Assembly (NCBI GenBank): GCA_009787435.1
Contig: WRFW01000149.1
Location: 1 to 7,265, forward strand
Source of the DNA: Defluviitaleaceae bacterium
GTDB taxonomy: Bacteria > Bacillota > Clostridia > Lachnospirales > UBA5962
Direction of reading: 5' to 3'
Length of the DNA stretch: 7,265 bases
Position numbers and translations under genes: made by a program. The notes beneath the pieces were generated by a model. The model had not been told where the DNA came from. It searched no databases and saw nothing but the letters and a program-made list of their open reading frames with translations. Shown here piece by piece: positions 5,080 to 7,265 of this stretch (its first letter is position 1; every line of letters starts with the position of its first letter).

Positions 5080-6165
5080 ATGCATAGTACAGACGAGAAA
5101 AAAGAAAAAGTAATATTAGCAGGCGTTAACACTACAAAAAAAGACTATAATATGAACGAACTTGCAGAACTAGCAAAAACAGCAGGCTTAGAAATAATAG
5201 GCGAGCTTGTACAAAATTTAGATGCACCCCATAGAGCAACTTACTTTGGAAAAGGAAAAATAGAAGAGCTTAAAAATTTAATCGAAGAATTGCAAGCAGA
5301 TGCAATAATAACCGATGATGAGCTAACGAGCAGCCAACTAAGCAACCTTTCAAGCAATTTAGATGCAAAAGTAATAGATAGAACTATGTTAATATTAGAT
5401 ATTTTCGCAAAAAATGCGAAAAGCTCAGAAGCGCTTGCCCAAGTTGAAATAGCACAGCTTAGGTATAATTTATCGCATTTATCAGGCTTGGGAGTAAGCC
5501 TTTCAAGAATAGGGGGCGGCTCTTCTGGTGGAGGTGCCTACACAAGGGGTGCAGGCGAGAAAAAAATTGAGCTTGATAGAAGAAAAATAAGAGCAAAAAT
5601 AGACAAATTAAATGAAGATTTGCAAAGCATAAAAAGCCATAGAGACACTACACGAAAGCAAAGAGAAAGAACAGGGCAAAAAACAGTAGCACTTATAGGC
5701 TATACAAATGCAGGAAAATCAACATTAATGAACGCATTAACAGATGCAGGCGTGTTAGCCCAAAATAAACTTTTTGCTACATTAGACACAACAACGAGAA
5801 AGCTTCATATAAAAGGAAAAAATATATTAATTTCAGACACAGTTGGGTTTATAGAAAAATTGCCACACGCAATAGTAAAAGCTTTTCGCTCAACTTTAGA
5901 AGAGTTAATTTATGCGGATTGCCTTTTACATGTAGTAGATAGCTCAAATGAAGCCCATTATGAGCAAATGAAAGTTGTATATGAAACATTAGAAGCATTA
6001 GAAGCAACTCGCATACCAGTTATAACAGTGTTTAATAAAATTGATTTAGTGAAAGATGTTATTTTAAAAGATGATAAAGCCGAGCATACGGTTAAATTAT
6101 CTGCAAAAAAAGGAACGAATATTGAGGAACTAACGAACAAAATAACTCATATACTAAATTTATAA
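5080..6165 (+). CDS. hflX: GTPase HflX (ribosome-associated)
   Basis: This 361-residue protein belongs to the HflX family of GTPases, which bind the ribosome near the peptidyl transferase centre and, in studied bacteria, split stalled or stressed 70S ribosomes. The N-terminal HflX domain (about 24-110) includes GKGKIEEL and VIDRTMLILDIFA. A glycine-rich linker follows (GGGSSGGGAYTRGAGE, 145-160), then the family signature ending KKIELDRRKI and a coiled-coil-like segment to about 200. The GTPase domain has G1 GYTNAGKST (207-215), a switch region LFATLDTTTR (231-240), G3 DTVGF (253-257), G4 NKID (319-322) and G5 SAKKGT (341-346). All nucleotide-binding motifs are intact. The protein is somewhat shorter than many homologues, and its glycine linker is longer than the usual GGG-TRGPGE form. 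AGGAGG 4 nt upstream supports the ATG. It appears to be transcribed alone or with the small gene that follows. Confidence 0.95.
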   Translation: MHSTDEKKEKVILAGVNTTKKDYNMNELAELAKTAGLEIIGELVQNLDAPHRATYFGKGKIEELKNLIEELQADAIITDDELTSSQLSNLSSNLDAKVIDRTMLILDIFAKNAKSSEALAQVEIAQLRYNLSHLSGLGVSLSRIGGGSSGGGAYTRGAGEKKIELDRRKIRAKIDKLNEDLQSIKSHRDTTRKQRERTGQKTVALIGYTNAGKSTLMNALTDAGVLAQNKLFATLDTTTRKLHIKGKNILISDTVGFIEKLPHAIVKAFRSTLEELIYADCLLHVVDSSNEAHYEQMKVVYETLEALEATRIPVITVFNKIDLVKDVILKDDKAEHTVKLSAKKGTNIEELTNKITHILNL

Positions 6166-6182
6166 CCCAACACCCCCATTAA

Positions 6183-6210
6183 CAAAGCCTGTTTTAAAAA
6201 ACAAGCTTTG
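6183..6210 (+). terminator. Hairpin after hflX, possible weak terminator
   Basis: CAAAGC (6183-6188) pairs with GCTTTG (6205-6210), and after a one-base mismatch TGTTTT pairs with AAAACA inside. No T-run follows directly, so it is not a canonical terminator. A second AT-only dyad, CATAAAAAT/ATTTTTATG (6216-6224 and 6234-6242), comes next. Either may separate hflX from the next gene or stabilise the 3' end. Confidence 0.4.
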
Positions 6211-6265
6211 CCATACATAAAAATTAATATTTTATTTTTATGAAATTTTTCTAGGGGGTTTTTTA

Positions 6266-6586
6266 ATGTTTTTCATACAAACTTCTATGAATAGCGAATT
6301 CACAGTAAAAGCTTTTCTAAACGCTTTAAAAAAGGGGGATGAGCTAACAGCCGCCCGATATATAAGCAAAAACTATGTACACAAAATTGACTTTTCAAGC
6401 ATTATAAATATAAAAAGCTACAACAAAATAATAAGCTTTGATTTTGAAGAAATACCTAAAAATTGCAAAAAAGACACTTTTATTTTAGCCGGCAAATTAG
6501 TTCATTTTTATAGTTTCAAAGAGCCAGACTCATATGCAACTTGGAAAATATACAATTTACAATTTTCAGACACACACACTATATAA
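6266..6586 (+). CDS. Small hypothetical protein, possibly NTF2-like
   Basis: This 106-residue protein was not recognised. AGGGGG ends 7 nt before the ATG at 6266 and supports that start over the internal ATG at 6287, which has no ribosome site. The protein has no signal peptide and no membrane segment. The N-terminal part (TVKAFLNALKKGDELTAARYIS, written here in pieces: TVKAFLNALKKG at 13-24 then DELTAARYIS) resembles the first helices of NTF2-like or DUF4878-like proteins, where a helix-turn-helix packs against a curved beta sheet. The rest (about 58-100) alternates as beta strands. It has a single Cys (67), is Lys-rich, and its codon use matches hflX. It lies 100 nt after hflX on the same strand and converges on the transporter gene. 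The NTF2-like idea is inference only. Confidence 0.65.
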   Translation: MFFIQTSMNSEFTVKAFLNALKKGDELTAARYISKNYVHKIDFSSIINIKSYNKIISFDFEEIPKNCKKDTFILAGKLVHFYSFKEPDSYATWKIYNLQFSDTHTI

Positions 6587-6591
6587 CTTTG

Positions 6592-6641
6592 TTAAAAAGC
6601 GGCAACAAAAATAAGTAATTAACTATAAATAAGCTTTTTAA
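6592..6641. terminator. Possible bidirectional terminator between convergent genes
   Basis: TTAAAAAGC (6592-6600) and GCTTTTTAA (6633-6641) are perfect reverse complements around a 32-nt loop. They sit in the 65-bp gap between the converging ends of the small hypothetical gene and the transporter gene. The stem is AT-rich and the loop long, and there is no further T-run, so efficiency is doubtful. Confidence 0.35.
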
Positions 6642-6651
6642 AGAATAAATA

Positions 6652-7265
6652 TCATTTCCAAAATGATGCATTCTTAATTTTAGCCCTTTCGGGATTAAAA
6701 CGCTTATTTTTATATTTTTCATAATCTTTTAAGCATTTAAAAACTACAGGCGAAAGCAACATTATAGCTATTAAATTTATCCACATACTTATACCGATTC
6801 CTATATCTGCAAATGCCCAAGCAGCCGTGCTCTCTGAAACTGCACCTCTGAAAATAAACGCTAAAAATAATATTGATAGAAAAAAGATTAAAAATTTGCT
6901 CTGCTTGCCTTTTAAAATATAAAGTAAGTTTGTTTCTGCCACATAATAATAAGTTATAAAGCTTGTGTAAGCTAAGAAAAAAATTAATATAGAAACTATA
7001 GAAGCTCCATATTGTCTAAAAACCGAGTTTACTGCATATAAGGTAAAATCAGCAGATTTTAAAGTTTCGGGCACATGAAGCACTAAATAGCCGCCATCTG
7101 GGTTTAAAACGTAATATGAGCTAGTAGTTAATATCATTAAAGCTGTTAGTGTGTTTATTAACATAGTATCTATATAAATAGAAAAGGACTGTATGAAACC
7201 TTGTTTTACTGGGTGGTCTGTATCGGCGGCGGCAGAAGCACTTACGCCAGTGCCAAGCCCTGCTT
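6652..7265 (-). CDS. Alanine/glycine:cation symporter (AGCS), C-terminal part
   Basis: The frame is open from the right edge to a stop at 6652, giving the last 203 residues of a membrane transporter; the N-terminal part lies outside. The first visible residues AGLGTGVSASAAADTDHPV are the conserved AGCS segment, usually a Gly-rich turn followed by TDHP. Next come QGFIQSFSIYIDTMLINTLTA, typical of the family in a long membrane helix (about 26-47 of the visible part), then membrane segments at about 88-110 and 122-140 and a last one ending LLSPVVFKCLKDY, the usual family ending. The tail is basic and cytoplasmic. Members import alanine or glycine with Na+ or H+ at the cell membrane; the exact substrate cannot be read here. 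An internal ATG at 7164 is not the true start because the homology continues upstream. It converges with the small hypothetical gene. Confidence 0.88.
   Translation of the reverse strand, partial: AGLGTGVSASAAADTDHPVKQGFIQSFSIYIDTMLINTLTALMILTTSSYYVLNPDGGYLVLHVPETLKSADFTLYAVNSVFRQYGASIVSILIFFLAYTSFITYYYVAETNLLYILKGKQSKFLIFFLSILFLAFIFRGAVSESTAAWAFADIGIGISMWINLIAIMLLSPVVFKCLKDYEKYKNKRFNPERAKIKNASFWK

Noticed and set aside
5958..6140. Minus-strand frame of 60 codons
   Set aside because: It lies wholly within the conserved GTPase domain of hflX on the other strand and has no ribosome site.

Overview
The window looks like a piece of a low-GC Firmicute chromosome, most likely a clostridial one. 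The evidence is AT-rich DNA with heavy use of ATA, AGA and TTA codons, near-consensus sigma-A type promoters, strong GGAGG-type ribosome sites, a Veg-family protein, HflX, and the end of an alanine/glycine:cation symporter (AGCS). No genus can be named from the sequence alone.

Layout. Positions 1-2613 (minus) hold the first 871 codons of a large exported protein made of GLUG-type glycine-rich repeats; it continues past the left edge. Just upstream of it on the same strand (2704-3813) is a 369-residue regulator with an unusual layout: a long helical N-terminal region and a Cro/C1-type helix-turn-helix placed near the C-terminus. The regulator is preceded by a leader of about 320 nt. This leader starts at a consensus promoter (4138-4167) whose -10 box lies inside a perfect 9-bp-arm dyad. 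It carries two possible 19-codon reading frames and ends in a hairpin/U-run terminator immediately before the regulator's ribosome site.

Positions 4255-4380 (plus) hold a perfect TTGACA-N17-TATAAT promoter followed about 50 nt later by a strong terminator. This is a candidate small RNA of about 90 nt. It contains a pyrimidine-rich 9-mer exactly complementary to the ribosome-binding site of the repeat-protein gene. Next come veg (4589-4831) with its own perfect promoter and terminator, hflX (5080-6165), a small unrecognised gene (6266-6586), and, convergent to it, the 3' part of an AGCS transporter gene (6652-7265, minus).

How the parts may work together. veg, hflX and the transporter look like ordinary chromosomal genes. 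The interesting unit is 1-4380: an exported repeat protein, a regulator in the same direction, a terminator-ended leader with possible small peptides, an operator-like dyad, and a nearby candidate small RNA able to pair with the repeat gene's translation start. Together these suggest a surface protein under several layers of control. The promoters, terminators, dyad and complementarity are visible in the sequence; the functional links are inference.
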